Shown: positions 8,754-24,924, counted from the stretch's first letter. The stretch: DNA of 64,000 bases from Actinomycetes bacterium (GCA_021818265.1 JAKAEP010000001.1:62001-126000), one strand, 5' to 3'. A program made the numbers and translations. The notes: generated from the sequence alone by a model not told the origin.

Positions 8754-10433
8754 ATGGACCACCACCCCACCCCCCGCAGCACGTCGGTGACCCTGGGCGC
8801 GGAGCGAGCGCCGGCGCGCGCGATGCTGCGCGCGATGGGTCTCGGCGACGAGGACATGGCCAAGGCCCAGATCGGCGTCGCCTCGAGCTGGAACGAGGTC
8901 ACCCCGTGCAACCTGCCGCTCGACCGGTTGGCCGACCGGGTGAAGGACGCCGTGCGCGCGGGCGGGGCCGTGCCCTTCGAGTTCGTCACCATCGCGGTCT
9001 CCGACGGGATCTCCATGGGCCACGAGGGCATGCACGCCTCGCTGGTGTCGCGCGAGGTGATCGCCGACTCGGTCGAGACGGTCATGCACGCCGAGCGCTT
9101 CGACGCGATGGTCACCCTCGCCGGCTGCGACAAGAGCCTGCCCGGCATGCTGATGGCCGCGGCGCGCCTCGACGTGCCGGCCGTCTTCCTCTACGGCGGC
9201 ACCATCCTGCCCGGGCACCTCGACGACCGGGCCCTCGACATCACCTCGGTCTTCGAGGCCGTGGGCGCCCACGCCGTCGGCCAGATGAGCGACGAGGAGC
9301 TCAAGGCCATCGAGTGCGCGGCCTGCCCCGGCGAGGGCAGCTGCGCGGGCATGTTCACGGCCAACACCATGGCGAGCGTCGGCGAGGCGCTCGGGATGTC
9401 GCTGCTCGGCAGCGCGTCGGTGCCCTCGGTCGACCCGCGCCGCGACGCCTACGCCGCCGCCTCGGGCCGGGCCGTCCTCTCTCTGCTCGACGCGGGGATC
9501 ACCGCCCGGCGGATCCTCACTCGCGAGGCCTTCGAGAACGCCATCGCCGTGGTGATGGCCCTCGGCGGCTCGACCAACGCCGTGCTGCACCTGCTCGCCA
9601 TCGCCCACGAGGCGCGCGTCGAGCTCTCCCTGGAGGACTTCAACACGGTCGCGGCCCGCGTGCCCCACATCGCCGACACCAAGCCCCACGGCCGCTACCA
9701 CATGAGCGACCTCGACGCCGTGGGCGGGGTGCCGGTCGTGCTCGCGCACCTGGCCGAGCGCGGCCTGCTCCACGGCGAGGCGATGACCGTGGCGGGCGTG
9801 ACCATGGCCGAGGCCCTCGCCGACTACCAGGCCCGTCGTCCCGACGGGGAGGTCGTCCACGACCTCGACCACCCGATCCACGTCCAGGGCGGCATCGTCG
9901 TGCTCTCGGGCTCGCTCGCGCCCAAGGGCGCGGTCGTGAAGGTGGCCGGCATCGACCAGCTGCGCTTCGAGGGGCGGGCCCGGGTCTTCGACGGCGAGGT
10001 CGCGGCCATGGAGGCGATCCTCGCCGGCTCGATCGAGCCGGGCACGGTCCTCGTGATCCGCTACGAGGGCCCCAAGGGCGGGCCGGGGATGCGCGAGATG
10101 CTCGCGATCACCGGGGCCCTGAAGGGTGCGGGCCGGGGCGGCGACTGCGCCCTGGTCACCGACGGGCGCTTCAGCGGGGGGACCCACGGCTTCTGCGTGG
10201 GCCACGTCGCGCCCGAGGCCCTCGACGGGGGCCCGATCGCCCTCGTCGAGGACGGGGATCGGATCGTCATCGACGTCGAGCGCCTGAGCATCGACCTCGA
10301 GGTCGACCCGGCCGAGCTCGCCGCGCGCGCCGCGCGCGTCGTGGCGCCGGCCCCGCGCTACACCACGGGCGTGCTCGAGAAGTTCGCGCGTCTGGCCCAG
10401 GGGGCCGAGAAGGGGGCGGTGACCAGCCGGTAG
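8754..10433 (+). CDS. ilvD: Dihydroxy-acid dehydratase
   Basis: 559 residues. It dehydrates 2,3-dihydroxy-isovalerate and 2,3-dihydroxy-3-methylvalerate to the 2-keto acids, the third shared step of valine and isoleucine synthesis. The iron-sulfur ligand motifs GCDKSLPG and [16 protein letters not shown] are visible, as is the C-terminal [11 protein letters not shown] substrate motif. A TAGTAT box at 8742-8747 sits 6 nt before the ATG, so the mRNA is likely leaderless and the gene has its own promoter. The attenuated ilvBNC operon follows after its stop. Confidence 0.97.
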   Translation: MDHHPTPRSTSVTLGAERAPARAMLRAMGLGDEDMAKAQIGVASSWNEVTPCNLPLDRLADRVKDAVRAGGAVPFEFVTIAVSDGISMGHEGMHASLVSREVIADSVETVMHAERFDAMVTLAGCDKSLPGMLMAAARLDVPAVFLYGGTILPGHLDDRALDITSVFEAVGAHAVGQMSDEELKAIECAACPGEGSCAGMFTANTMASVGEALGMSLLGSASVPSVDPRRDAYAAASGRAVLSLLDAGITARRILTREAFENAIAVVMALGGSTNAVLHLLAIAHEARVELSLEDFNTVAARVPHIADTKPHGRYHMSDLDAVGGVPVVLAHLAERGLLHGEAMTVAGVTMAEALADYQARRPDGEVVHDLDHPIHVQGGIVVLSGSLAPKGAVVKVAGIDQLRFEGRARVFDGEVAAMEAILAGSIEPGTVLVIRYEGPKGGPGMREMLAITGALKGAGRGGDCALVTDGRFSGGTHGFCVGHVAPEALDGGPIALVEDGDRIVIDVERLSIDLEVDPAELAARAARVVAPAPRYTTGVLEKFARLAQGAEKGAVTSR

Positions 10434-10436
10434 GGG

Positions 10437-10465
10437 TTGTGCGGGCGCGGGCGAGCCCCTAGACT
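10437..10465 (+). promoter_or_regulatory. Promoter of the ilvB leader transcript
   Basis: The -35 TTGTGC (10437-10442) and -10 TAGACT (10460-10465) are separated by exactly 17 bp. The predicted transcription start falls at or within a base or two of the leader GTG at 10473, so the leader peptide would be translated from a leaderless mRNA. The leuA leader has the same design. Confidence 0.75.
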
Positions 10466-10472
10466 CGCCCTC

Positions 10473-10520
10473 GTGACGAGCCGCCGACTGCCCGTGGTAG
10501 TAGGAGACCGGCGCCTCTAG
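10473..10520 (+). CDS. ilvB operon leader peptide (Val-rich attenuation peptide)
   Basis: A 15-codon ORF, GTG to TAG, encoding VTSRRLPVVVGDRRL. It has three consecutive valine codons (GTG GTA GTA at 10494-10502), and two of them are GTA, a rare valine codon in this DNA. It is followed by a strong terminator and then ilvB. Known logic for such leaders: scarce Val-tRNA stalls the ribosome at the Val run and favours an antiterminator, which lets transcription enter ilvBNC. Here GCCTCT (10513-10518) can pair with AGAGGC (10541-10546), which would break the terminator's 5' arm. GTGAC at the start can also pair with GTCAC at 10520-10524. Confidence 0.85.
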   Translation: MTSRRLPVVVGDRRL

Positions 10521-10542
10521 TCACGTCCCCCCGTCGTACCAG

Positions 10543-10572
10543 AGGCCTCCCGCAGCGGGAGGCCTTTTTTCT
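10543..10572 (+). terminator. ilvB attenuator (intrinsic terminator)
   Basis: A GC-rich stem formed by AGGCCTCCC and its complement GGGAGGCCT around a small GCAGC loop, followed by six T residues (10565-10570). It lies between the leader peptide stop and the ilvB ribosome site GAAGGAG (10586-10592), where a transcription attenuator is expected. Confidence 0.9.
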
Positions 10573-10596
10573 TATCCCGACCACCGAAGGAGCCCC

Positions 10597-12309
10597 GTGG
10601 AGATCACCGGAGCCCAGGCCCTCATCACGAGCCTCGAGCGCGAGGGCGTCGAGGTCGTCTTCGGCCTGCCCGGCGGGGCGATCCTGCCGGTCTACGACCC
10701 CATCCTCGACTCGCCGATCCGCCACATCCTCGTGCGCCACGAGCAGGGTGCCGGCCACATGGCCGAGGGCTACGCGCTCGCGACCGGTCGGCCCGGGGTC
10801 GCGATGGTCACGAGCGGACCCGGCGCGACCAACATCGTCACCCCCATCGCCAACGCCCACATGGACTCGACGCCCCTTGTCGTGGTGACCGGCCAGGTCG
10901 CGCGCGCGGCCATCGGCACCGACGCCTTCCAGGAGTGCGACATCACCGGGATCACGATGGGGATCACCAAGCACAACTTCCTCGTGAGCTCGGCGAGCGA
11001 GATCCCCCGGGCGATCGCCGCCGCCTTCCACATCGCCACGACCGGCCGACCCGGGCCAGTGCTCGTCGACCTGCCCAAGGACGTCGCCCAGTCGACGATG
11101 GAGTGGTGGTACCCCGAGGGCGTCGAGGAGCTCGACCTCCCCGGCTACCGGCCTCTCGCCGGGCTCGACGAGGCCGAGCTCGCCCGGGCCGCTGCCCTGC
11201 TCGCGACCTCGGAGCGGCCGGTGCTCTACGTGGGCGGGGGCGTGCTGAAGGCCCGGGCCCACGAGCAGCTGCGCGCCTTCGCCGAGCGCACCCGCATCCC
11301 GGTCGTCACGACCCTCATGGCCCGCGGCGCCTTCCCCGACAGCCACGAGCTGGCCCTGGGCATGCCCGGCATGCACGGCACCTACGCCGCGGTCACGGCG
11401 CTGCAGCGCGCCGACCTCCTGCTCGCGGTGGGCACCCGCTTCGACGACCGGGTGACCGGGCGGGTCTCGGCCTTCGCCCCGGGCGCGAAGGTCATCCACG
11501 TCGACATCGACGCCGCCGAGATCAACAAGATCCGCCGGGTCGAGGTGGCGCTGCGCGCGGACGCGGCCGGCGCCCTCGGCGCGCTCGAGGACATGGGCGC
11601 CACGCCGGCGAACCTCGACGTCTGGTGGAAGGAGATCCGCACCTGGCAGGAGAGCTACCCGCTCACCTACGACCCGCCGGCCGAGGCCGGGCCGCTGCGC
11701 CCCCAGCAGGTGATCGAGTCGATCCACGCGGCCTCGCCCGAGGGCACCGTGGTCGCGGCCGGGGTGGGCCAGCACCAGATGTGGACCAGCCAGTTCTGGC
11801 GATTCGAGGAGCCCGGCACCTGGATCAACTCCGGGGGCGCGGGCACCATGGGCTTCGGCGTGCCGGCCGCGATCGGGGCGAAGGTCGGCCGTCCCGAGCG
11901 CACCGTCTGGTGCATCGACGGCGACGGCTGCTTCCAGATGACGGCCCAGGAGCTCACGACGGCGCGCGCCGAGGGCATCCCGATCAAGGTGGCCATCCTC
12001 AACAACGCCTACCTGGGCATGGTCCGCCAGTGGCAGGAGATGTTCTACGAGGAGCGCTACAGCGAGGTCTACCTCAACGCCGACCTGCCCGACTACGTGA
12101 AGTGGGCCGAGGCGATGGGCTGCGTGGGCCTGCGCGCGCGCACGCCCGACGAGATGCACGCCGCCATCGAGGAGGCCAACGCCATCAACGACGTGCCGGT
12201 CGTGGTGGACTTCCGCACCGACACCTCCGAGAAGGTCTTCCCGATGGTCGCGGCCGGCGCGAGCAACGACGACATCATGGTCCACCCCTCCCAGAGGGGG
12301 CGCGCGTGA
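10597..12309 (+). CDS. ilvB: Acetolactate synthase large (catalytic) subunit
   Basis: 570 residues, ThDP-dependent. It condenses two pyruvates to 2-acetolactate, or pyruvate plus 2-ketobutyrate to 2-aceto-2-hydroxybutyrate. The catalytic Glu49 lies in VRHEQGAGHMAEGY, the ThDP/Mg site GDGCFQM precedes NNAYLGMVRQWQ, and the FAD and central domains are of normal size. The GTG start has GAAGGAG 4 nt upstream and lies just after the attenuator. It overlaps ilvN by 4 bp, so the two subunits are coupled. Confidence 0.97.
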   Translation: MEITGAQALITSLEREGVEVVFGLPGGAILPVYDPILDSPIRHILVRHEQGAGHMAEGYALATGRPGVAMVTSGPGATNIVTPIANAHMDSTPLVVVTGQVARAAIGTDAFQECDITGITMGITKHNFLVSSASEIPRAIAAAFHIATTGRPGPVLVDLPKDVAQSTMEWWYPEGVEELDLPGYRPLAGLDEAELARAAALLATSERPVLYVGGGVLKARAHEQLRAFAERTRIPVVTTLMARGAFPDSHELALGMPGMHGTYAAVTALQRADLLLAVGTRFDDRVTGRVSAFAPGAKVIHVDIDAAEINKIRRVEVALRADAAGALGALEDMGATPANLDVWWKEIRTWQESYPLTYDPPAEAGPLRPQQVIESIHAASPEGTVVAAGVGQHQMWTSQFWRFEEPGTWINSGGAGTMGFGVPAAIGAKVGRPERTVWCIDGDGCFQMTAQELTTARAEGIPIKVAILNNAYLGMVRQWQEMFYEERYSEVYLNADLPDYVKWAEAMGCVGLRARTPDEMHAAIEEANAINDVPVVVDFRTDTSEKVFPMVAAGASNDDIMVHPSQRGRA

Positions 12310-12860
12310 GCCCCGAGCCGTTCCTCGGCGACGTCGAGCACTCGCCGGTGCGCCACCACATCCTCTCGGTGCTCGTCGAGAACAAGGCCGGCGTGCTGGC
12401 CCGCGTGGCCGGGCTCTTCGCCCGCCGGGGTTTCAACATCTACTCGTTGGCGGTCGCCCCGGCCGAGTCCCACGAGCGCTTCAGCCGCATCACCATCGTG
12501 GTGGACGCCGAGACGGCCCCGCTCGAGCAGGTCTTCGGCCAGCTCCACAAGCTCGTGAACGTCGTCGAGATCAGCGACATCGCGCCCGACGACGCCGTCG
12601 AGCGCGAGCTGCTGCTCGCGACGATCCCGACCGACGTCGACAACCGGACCTCGCTGCTCGACGTGATCGGGGCGGCCAACGCGTCGATCGTCGACGTCGA
12701 CGCCCACCACGTGACCGTCGTGCTCGCGGCGACCCCCGCGGGCTGCGACGCCCTGGAGCGGGCCCTCGAGGCCCACCCCGGAGTGGAGCTCCACCGGACG
12801 GGCCGCGTGGCCGTCCCTAGACTGGGGGTTCCCACCCACGAGCCGATGAGGAGCCGATGA
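12306..12860 (+). CDS. ilvN: Acetolactate synthase small regulatory subunit
   Basis: 184 residues. An N-terminal ACT domain ([22 protein letters not shown] pattern, about 18-90) is followed by the conserved C-terminal domain of the long IlvN/IlvH type. It activates IlvB and gives valine feedback inhibition. GTGA overlap with ilvB and ATGA overlap with ilvC. A TAGACT box at 12818-12823 near its 3' end may be an internal promoter for ilvC. Confidence 0.95.
   Translation: MSPEPFLGDVEHSPVRHHILSVLVENKAGVLARVAGLFARRGFNIYSLAVAPAESHERFSRITIVVDAETAPLEQVFGQLHKLVNVVEISDIAPDDAVERELLLATIPTDVDNRTSLLDVIGAANASIVDVDAHHVTVVLAATPAGCDALERALEAHPGVELHRTGRVAVPRLGVPTHEPMRSR
12795..12823 (+). promoter_or_regulatory. 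Possible internal promoter for ilvC
   Basis: CGGACG (12795-12800) and TAGACT (12818-12823) are 17 bp apart, inside the last codons of ilvN. The -10 is identical to those of the ilvB and leuA leaders. A transcript from here would escape the attenuator and feed only ilvC. The -35 match is weak, so this is tentative. Confidence 0.35.
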
Positions 12861-13891
12861 CCACGCTGTACTACGAGAAGGACGCCCAGCCCGACCTCTT
12901 GAAGTCGAAGAAGATCGCCGTGCTGGGCTACGGCTCCCAGGGCCACGCCCACGCGCTCAACCTCCACGACAGCGGGTTCGACGTGCGCGTCGGGCTGCGC
13001 GCCGACTCCTCGTCGGTTCACAAGGCCGAGGAGGCCGGGCTGCGCGTGCGCACGATCGCCGAGGCCTCGGCCGAGGCTGACGTGATCATGGTGCTCGTGC
13101 CCGACACCGAGCAGGCGCGGGTCTACGCCGAGGAGATCGCCCCGAACCTCACCGACGGCAAACTGCTGCTCTTCGCCCACGGCTTCAACATCCGCTTCAA
13201 CCAGATCGACCCGCCCGCCGGCGTCGACGTGGCGATGATCGCCCCCAAGGGCCCCGGCCACCTGGTGCGCCGGACCTACGTCGAGGGCGCCGGGGTGCCG
13301 GCCCTCATCGCGGTCCACCAGGACGCCACCGGCCAGGCCCACGCGCTGGCCCTCGCCTACGCCTGGGGGATCGGGGCGACCCGGGCGGGCGTGCTCGAGA
13401 CGACCTTCGCCGAGGAGACCGAGACCGACCTGTTCGGCGAGCAGGTGGTGCTCTGCGGCGGGGTCACGGCCCTCGTGCGCGCGGGCTACGAGACCCTCGT
13501 CGAGGCGGGCTACCAGCCCGAGAGCGCCTACTTCGAGTGCCTCCACGAGCTCAAGCTCATCGTCGACCTGATGTACGAAGAGGGGATCACCGGCATGCGC
13601 TTCTCGGTGTCGGACACCGCCGAGTACGGGGACCTCACGCGGGGCCCGCGGGTCATCACCGACCAGGTCAAGGCCGAGATGAGAAAGATCCTGACCGAGA
13701 TCCAAGACGGCACCTTCGCTGCGGAGTGGATCGAGGAGAACGCCGTGGGCCGGCCCCGGTATCGCGAGCTGCGCGAGGCCGGCAAGCGCCACCCGATCGA
13801 GACGATCGGCAAGGAGCTGCGCGAGATGATGCCCTTCGTCTCGTCGGGCCGCCAGCGGGTGGCCGACGTCTCGGGCGGCGACACCGACTGA
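12857..13891 (+). CDS. ilvC: Ketol-acid reductoisomerase (class I)
   Basis: 344 residues, short class I enzyme. It isomerises and reduces 2-acetolactate to 2,3-dihydroxy-isovalerate with NADPH. The Rossmann motif [17 protein letters not shown] is at about 23-39, [10 protein letters not shown] carries the catalytic Lys/His region, and the knotted helical domain holds the Mg ligands in [11 protein letters not shown] and the later Glu-rich helix. A GAGGAG site at 12848-12853 precedes the ATG. It ends 1 bp before the next GTG. Confidence 0.97.
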   Translation: MTTLYYEKDAQPDLLKSKKIAVLGYGSQGHAHALNLHDSGFDVRVGLRADSSSVHKAEEAGLRVRTIAEASAEADVIMVLVPDTEQARVYAEEIAPNLTDGKLLLFAHGFNIRFNQIDPPAGVDVAMIAPKGPGHLVRRTYVEGAGVPALIAVHQDATGQAHALALAYAWGIGATRAGVLETTFAEETETDLFGEQVVLCGGVTALVRAGYETLVEAGYQPESAYFECLHELKLIVDLMYEEGITGMRFSVSDTAEYGDLTRGPRVITDQVKAEMRKILTEIQDGTFAAEWIEENAVGRPRYRELREAGKRHPIETIGKELREMMPFVSSGRQRVADVSGGDTD

Positions 13892-13892
13892 G

Positions 13893-17189
<3,297 letters not shown>

Positions 17190-17234
17190 ACCGCGGCGCG
17201 CCCTAGTCTGGGTGCTCCGACGGAAAGGTTGAGC

Positions 17235-18809
17235 GTGGCCCGAGTTCTAGTGACCGAACCCATCGCCGAGTCCGGCCTCGCGAAGCTGCGCGAGGCCGGT
17301 CACGAGGTGGACGTCCGCCTCGGACTCTCGCCGGCCGAGCTGCTCGAGGCCGTCGCCGGGGCGCACGCGCTCATCATCCGCTCGGCCACCACGGTCGACG
17401 CCGCCACCCTCGAGGCGGCGACGGACCTGGTCGTGGTGGGCCGGGCGGGCATCGGGCTCGACAACGTCGACGTCACCCGGGCCACCGAACTCGGGGTGAT
17501 GGTGGTGAACGCGCCGGTCTCCAACATCCTCTCGGCCGCCGAGCAGACGATGGCCCTCCTACTCGCCCAGGCCCGCAACATCCCCCAGGCCCACGCCGCC
17601 CTCACGGGAGGTAAGTGGGAGCGCTCGAAGTGGGAGGGCGTCGAGTTGCACGGTAAGACGCTCGGCATCGTGGGGCTCGGCAAGATCGGGGCGCTCGTCG
17701 CCCAGCGCGCCCTCGCCTTCGGGATGCGCCTGGTCGCCTACGACCCCTTCATCACCGAGGAGCGGGCCCGCCACATGGGCGTCGAGCTCGTGGACTTCGA
17801 CGACCTGCTCGCCCAGAGCGACTTCATCACCATCCACCTGCCCAAGAACAAGGAGACCGTCGGGCTCTTCAACGCGGCGAGCCTCGCCAAGACCAAGCCG
17901 GGCGTGCGCATCGTGAACGTCGCGAGGGGGGGCCTCATCGACGAGGCCGACCTCGCCGAGGCGATCCGCTCGGGTCACGTCCAGGGCGCGGCCCTCGACG
18001 TGTTCGCCAAAGAGCCCACCACCGAATCGCCCCTCTTCGACCTGCCCTCGGTCGTCGTCGTGCCCCACCTGGGCGCCTCGACGGCCGAGGCCCAGGACAA
18101 GGCCGGGGTCACCATCGCCGAGCAGGTGGAGCTCGCACTCGCCGGCGACTTCGTGCCCTACGCGGTGAACGTGTCGGCCGGCGAGGTGTCCAATTCGGTG
18201 CGCCCCTTCATGGGCCTCGCCGAGCTGCTCGGGCGCTTCATCGGCGGGCTGCTGGATGGCCAGCCGGCCGACCTCGAGGTCGTCTACCACGGCGAGCTCG
18301 CCGGGTCCGGCACCAAGATCTTGACCCTGTGCGCGCTGAAGGGCCTGCTCTCGGCGACCGGTCAGGAGGGGGTCTCGTTCGTGAACGCGCCCCAGCTCGC
18401 CGCCGACCAGGGCCTCGCCTTCTCCGAGCGCTCGAGCCGTGAGGCGCCCGAGTACGTGAGCCTGATCACGGTGCGCTCCGACGGCCACGCCGTCTCGGGG
18501 ACGCTCATGACGATCGGGACTCGCGTCGAAACCCGTATCGTCGCCGTCGACGGCCACGCCGTCGAGATCGAGCCCAAGGCCTCCATGCTCGTCGTGCACA
18601 ACGACGACCGGCCGGGGATGATCGGCCTCGTGGGCACGGCGCTCGGCGCGGCGGGCATCTCCATCGAGTCGATGGCCGTGGGACCCGATCCCCGTGACCA
18701 CTCGGCCCTCATGGTCCTCTCGACCGTCGAGCCCACGCCCGCGGAGGTGATCGCGTCGCTGCGCGCGACGACGGGCATCCAGGACATTCACCTCATCGCC
18801 CTGCGCTAG
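17235..18809 (+). CDS. serA: D-3-phosphoglycerate dehydrogenase (long form with ASB and ACT domains)
   Basis: 524 residues. First step of serine synthesis, NAD-dependent. The Rossmann motif GLGKIG is at 147-152; catalytic Arg231 (VARGG), Glu260 (DVFAKEP) and His278 (VPHLGAST) are all present. The C-terminus has the intervening ASB domain (about 310-450) and an ACT domain (MLVVHNDDRPGMIGLVG), the serine-inhibited actinobacterial type. A TTG at 17229 is also possible, but the GTG at 17235 is better spaced from GGAAAGG (17222-17228). A TAGTCT box lies at 17204-17209. Confidence 0.95.
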   Translation: MARVLVTEPIAESGLAKLREAGHEVDVRLGLSPAELLEAVAGAHALIIRSATTVDAATLEAATDLVVVGRAGIGLDNVDVTRATELGVMVVNAPVSNILSAAEQTMALLLAQARNIPQAHAALTGGKWERSKWEGVELHGKTLGIVGLGKIGALVAQRALAFGMRLVAYDPFITEERARHMGVELVDFDDLLAQSDFITIHLPKNKETVGLFNAASLAKTKPGVRIVNVARGGLIDEADLAEAIRSGHVQGAALDVFAKEPTTESPLFDLPSVVVVPHLGASTAEAQDKAGVTIAEQVELALAGDFVPYAVNVSAGEVSNSVRPFMGLAELLGRFIGGLLDGQPADLEVVYHGELAGSGTKILTLCALKGLLSATGQEGVSFVNAPQLAADQGLAFSERSSREAPEYVSLITVRSDGHAVSGTLMTIGTRVETRIVAVDGHAVEIEPKASMLVVHNDDRPGMIGLVGTALGAAGISIESMAVGPDPRDHSALMVLSTVEPTPAEVIASLRATTGIQDIHLIALR

Positions 18810-19405
18810 TGGGCCGACGCCCCCACCCCCTCACTCGCCCCGCGCGGCGCGGACGCCGGGGCCCCGGGGCACCGGCACTCCTCGCACTCATCGCACTCCT
18901 CGTCACCGTGGGGTGGGCGGGCCCGTCCGGGGCAGTCACGGGCCACAGCCTGCTCGGGCGCACCTCGGCCCAGCTACGGGCCGAGGGGTGGGTCCTCCAC
19001 CGGTGCGGCGCGACCACCTGCGCCGGACCGCTCATCGAAGGCGGGCCCTTCGGACGGGGTCGTGAGGTCTACGGGATGTGGTTCGTGCACGGTCACGCGG
19101 TCGTCCGGTACGACCTGCGCCTGGCGCGAGCCGAGCCGGTCGGCGCGGTTCGCCGCCTCGTGCTCGCTGCGGCCCCCCCGAGGACCTCACTCGGTCCCTT
19201 CACGGTGACCTACGGCCCGGGCCAGGACGTCGCCGTCGCCACTGCGGTCAGTCCGACCCTGGGGGCGTGGCTGGGCGCGGTGGACCCGAGGGGGCGCTTC
19301 TGTGTGTACCTCGCGACGGCACCGTCCGGGCGGTTCGTGGCGTCCGACGTACGCCACGTCCTCGTCGCCGCGTGGGTCAAGGGCGCGAACTACGGCGGGT
19401 GCTGA
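18809..19405 (+). CDS. Secreted protein of unknown function
   Basis: 198 residues, starting at a GTG that shares its G with the serA TAG. A basic N-terminus, a hydrophobic stretch at about 24-42 and an Ala-Val-containing cleavage region indicate a Sec signal peptide. The mature part has four cysteines (RCGATTC, then RFC and a C-terminal GGC), which may form disulfides, and no motif I recognise. The tight coupling to serA is likely incidental. Confidence 0.65.
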   Translation: MGRRPHPLTRPARRGRRGPGAPALLALIALLVTVGWAGPSGAVTGHSLLGRTSAQLRAEGWVLHRCGATTCAGPLIEGGPFGRGREVYGMWFVHGHAVVRYDLRLARAEPVGAVRRLVLAAAPPRTSLGPFTVTYGPGQDVAVATAVSPTLGAWLGAVDPRGRFCVYLATAPSGRFVASDVRHVLVAAWVKGANYGGC

Positions 19406-19429
19406 CTCGGTCGCGGGCGACCGGAATCG

Positions 19430-20404
19430 TCAGGACATCAAACTCACGAGGTCGACGCGCTCCATCACCTCGTCGGTGAGGAGGGGCACCACCGCGAGCG
19501 CGTCCATGTTCTGGCGGACCTGCTCGACGCGCGACGCGCCGGTGATCACCGTCGAGACGTGGGGGTTCTTCACGCACCAGGCGAGGGCGAACTGGGCGAG
19601 GGGCACGTCGAGCTCGTCGGCGATCTTCTTGAGCTCGCGGACCTGGGCCTGACGGGTCTCGTTGGTGACGTGCTTGCGGATCCACTCGTAGCCCGGGAGC
19701 GCCGCCCGCGACCCCTCCGGGACGCCGTCGAGGTACTTGCCGGTGAGCGCCCCGCTCGCCAGCGGCGACCAGATCGTGGTGCCGAGACCGATGTCCTCGT
19801 AGAGGCGGGCGTACTCCTTCTCCACCCGGTCGCGGTGGAGGATGTTGTACTCGGGCTGCTCCATGAGGGGCTTGTGCAGGTGGTGGCGCTCGGCGACCTC
19901 GTAGGCGGCGCGGATCTCGTCGGCGGACCACTCCGAGGTGCCCCAGTAGAGGGCCTGACCCCGGTCGATGATGTCGCTCATCGCCCAGACCGTCTCCTCG
20001 ATCGGGGTGTGCTTGTCGGGCCGGTGGCAGAAGAGCAGGTCGACGAAGTCGAGCCCCAGGCGCTCGAGCGACCCGTCGATCGCCTGGAGGAGGTACTTGC
20101 GATTGAGCGTGTTGCGCATGTTGGGGATCTCGTGCAGCCCCCAGAAGAGCTTGGTGGAGATGACGTACTCGTGGCGGGCCCAGCCGAGCTCGCGGATCGC
20201 CGCGCCCATCACCCGCTCGGACTCGCCTCCGGCGTAGGCCTCGGCGTTGTCGAAGAAGTTGACCCCGGCGTCCTTCGCGACGGCCATGCACTCGACGGCC
20301 TGGGCCGTGGACTTGATCTGGTCGGAGTTGGCGAAGGTCACCCACGACCCGAACGACAACACGCTGACCTTGAGGCCGGAACGGCCCAGGCGACGGTACT
20401 CCAT
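19430..20404 (-). CDS. Aldo-keto reductase, Kv-beta-like family
   Basis: 324 residues, TIM-barrel NADPH-dependent oxidoreductase. The catalytic tetrad is intact: Asp52 and Tyr57 in [10 protein letters not shown], Lys85 in ISTKLFWG, His127 in LLFCHRPD. The sequence pattern ([30 protein letters not shown]) is that of the voltage-gated potassium channel beta-subunit-like AKR group found in many bacteria, which reduces aldehydes and ketones. A perfect AGGAGG ribosome site precedes the ATG. A 50-residue membrane peptide gene ends 28 bp upstream and is probably in the same transcript. Confidence 0.9.
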   Translation of the reverse strand: MEYRRLGRSGLKVSVLSFGSWVTFANSDQIKSTAQAVECMAVAKDAGVNFFDNAEAYAGGESERVMGAAIRELGWARHEYVISTKLFWGLHEIPNMRNTLNRKYLLQAIDGSLERLGLDFVDLLFCHRPDKHTPIEETVWAMSDIIDRGQALYWGTSEWSADEIRAAYEVAERHHLHKPLMEQPEYNILHRDRVEKEYARLYEDIGLGTTIWSPLASGALTGKYLDGVPEGSRAALPGYEWIRKHVTNETRQAQVRELKKIADELDVPLAQFALAWCVKNPHVSTVITGASRVEQVRQNMDALAVVPLLTDEVMERVDLVSLMS

Positions 20405-20432
20405 ACTCTTCCTCCTGTGGTGCGGGGCCGGG

Positions 20433-23040
<2,608 letters not shown>

Positions 23041-23044
<4 letters not shown>

Positions 23045-24447
23045 GGGGCCACCTCGGCGGGGGCGGCGAAGCGTCCGGCGACGGCCGTGGCCGCCGCCAC
23101 GGCGGGCGAGACCAGGTGCGTGCGCCCGCCCCGGCCCTGGCGCCCCTCGAAGTTGCGGTTGGAGGTCGACGCGCAGCGCTGGCCGGGCCTCAACTGGTCG
23201 GGGTTCATGCCCAGGCACATCGAGCACCCGGGCTCGCGCCACTCGAAGCCGGCGGCGGCGAAGACCCGGTCGAGGCCCTCGGCCTCGGCGGCCGCCTTCA
23301 CCCGGTGCGAGCCCGGCACGACGAGGGCGCGCACGCCCGGGGCGACCGTGCGGCCCTCGACCACGGCCGCCGCGGCGCGCAGGTCTTCGAGGCGCGAGTT
23401 GGTGCACGAGCCGATGAACACGACGTCCACGCCCACCTCGCGCAGCGGGGTGCCCGGGGTGAGGCCCATGTAGGCGAGGGCCCGCTCGATCGCGTCGCGC
23501 TCCTCGGGTGAGCCGGCGTCCTCGGGCGAGGGCACCACGCCGTCGAGGGGGACGACCTGGGCGGGGTTCGTGCCCCAGGTCACCCGGGGCGAGAGGGCGG
23601 ACGCGTCGATCACGACCTCGACGTCGAAGGCGGCGTCGTCGTCGGAGACGTAGGTCCGCCACCGCGCGGCGGCCTCGTCGAACGCGGCACCCTCGGGCAC
23701 GCCGGGGCGCCCGCGCAGGTACTCGATCGTCGTCTCGTCCACGGCGATGAGCCCGGCGCGAGCGCCGGCCTCGATCGACATGTTGCAGACGGTCATGCGA
23801 CCCTCCATCGAGAGGTCGCGGATCGCCTCGCCGCGGTACTCGATGACGTGGCCCGCCCCGCCGCCGGTGCCCAGGCGCCCGATGATCGCGAGCACCAGGT
23901 CCTTCGCGCCGACCCCGGGGGCGAGGCGGCCCTCGACGGTGACGGCCATCGTGCGGGCGCGCTGCTGGGGGAGGGTCTGGGTCGCCAGGACGTGCTCGAC
24001 CTCGCTCGTGCCGATGCCGAAGGCGAGCGCCCCGAGGGCGCCGTGGGTCGAGGTGTGCGAGTCGCCGCAGACGATCGTCATCCCCGGCTGGGAGACCCCG
24101 AGCTCGGGCCCGATCACGTGGACGATGCCCTGGTTGGCGTCGCCACGGGGGTAGAGGGTGACGCCGAACTCGGCGCAGTTCTCCTCGAGCACCTCGAGCT
24201 GGCGGCGCGAGACCGGGTCGGCGACCGGCACCGAAGGGGGGTCGGTCGGGACGTTGTGGTCGGCCGTGGCGAGGGTCCGGTCGGGCCGGCGCACGCGCCG
24301 CCCGTTGAGGCGCAGCCCGTCGAAGGCCTGGGGGCTCGTGACCTCGTGGACCAGGTGGAGGTCGATGTAGAGGAGGGTCGGCTCGCCCGAGGGCGTCGCA
24401 ACCACGTGCTCGTCGAAGAGCTTGTCGTAGAGGGTGCGACCGGCCAC
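23041..24447 (-). CDS. leuC: 3-isopropylmalate dehydratase large subunit
   Basis: 468 residues, aconitase superfamily with a [4Fe-4S] cluster. The three Cys ligands are visible in GSCTNSR and [15 protein letters not shown] and [11 protein letters not shown] are also typical. The GTG start is immediately next to the greA stop with no gap, and its end overlaps leuD, so greA-leuC-leuD is one transcript. The cluster needs the SUF machinery encoded further along. Confidence 0.96.
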
Positions 24448-24924
24448 CTAGCGGATCCCGGCTATGCGCACGCGCAGCGTGCCCGAGGGGGCCTCGTACT
24501 CCACGGTGTCGCCCACGCCGTGGCCGAGCAGGGCCTCGCCGAGGGGGGAGGAGGGCGAGGCCACCGCCACGCCCTCGGTGCGCTCCTCGATCGAGCCGAT
24601 GAAGAACTCCTGGGCGTCGTCGTCGGCGTCGCCGTCGTAGACGACCGACACGATCGAGGCGTGCTGGACGACCCCGGCGTTCTCGTCGCGCTCGACGATC
24701 TCGTGGTTGCGGATCACCTGGTCGATCTGGCGGATCCGGGACTCCATCTTGCCCTGCTCGTCCTTGGCGGCGTGGTAGTCGCCATTCTCGGACAGGTCCC
24801 CCAGGGCGCGGGCCGCCTCGATGACCCGGGCGATCTCGGTGCGCCCGACGGTCGTGAGGTGGTGGTACTCGGCCTTGAGCTTCTCGAGGGTCTCTCGGGT
24901 TATGCGGTGGACGGAGTCGGACAT
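24448..24924 (-). CDS. greA: Transcription elongation factor GreA
   Basis: 158 residues. An N-terminal antiparallel coiled coil (about 1-75, with [20 protein letters not shown], the acidic tip residues that enter the RNA polymerase channel) is followed by the C-terminal FKBP-like domain ending [23 protein letters not shown]. It stimulates transcript cleavage in backtracked polymerase. A TAGAAT box (complement of 24950-24955) lies about 25 nt upstream of the ATG. It heads the leuCD transcript, an unusual position for greA. Confidence 0.95.
   Translation of the reverse strand: MSDSVHRITRETLEKLKAEYHHLTTVGRTEIARVIEAARALGDLSENGDYHAAKDEQGKMESRIRQIDQVIRNHEIVERDENAGVVQHASIVSVVYDGDADDDAQEFFIGSIEERTEGVAVASPSSPLGEALLGHGVGDTVEYEAPSGTLRVRIAGIR

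Noticed and set aside
7440-10205. 921-codon minus-strand open frame
   Set aside because: It runs opposite gatB, the glycosyltransferase and ilvD, all clearly coding on the plus strand; its translation is low-complexity Arg/Gly/His/Asp.
18791-18835. Possible leader peptide near the serA end
   Set aside because: No terminator or amino-acid codon run was found; it is the serA 3' end and the next gene's GTG.
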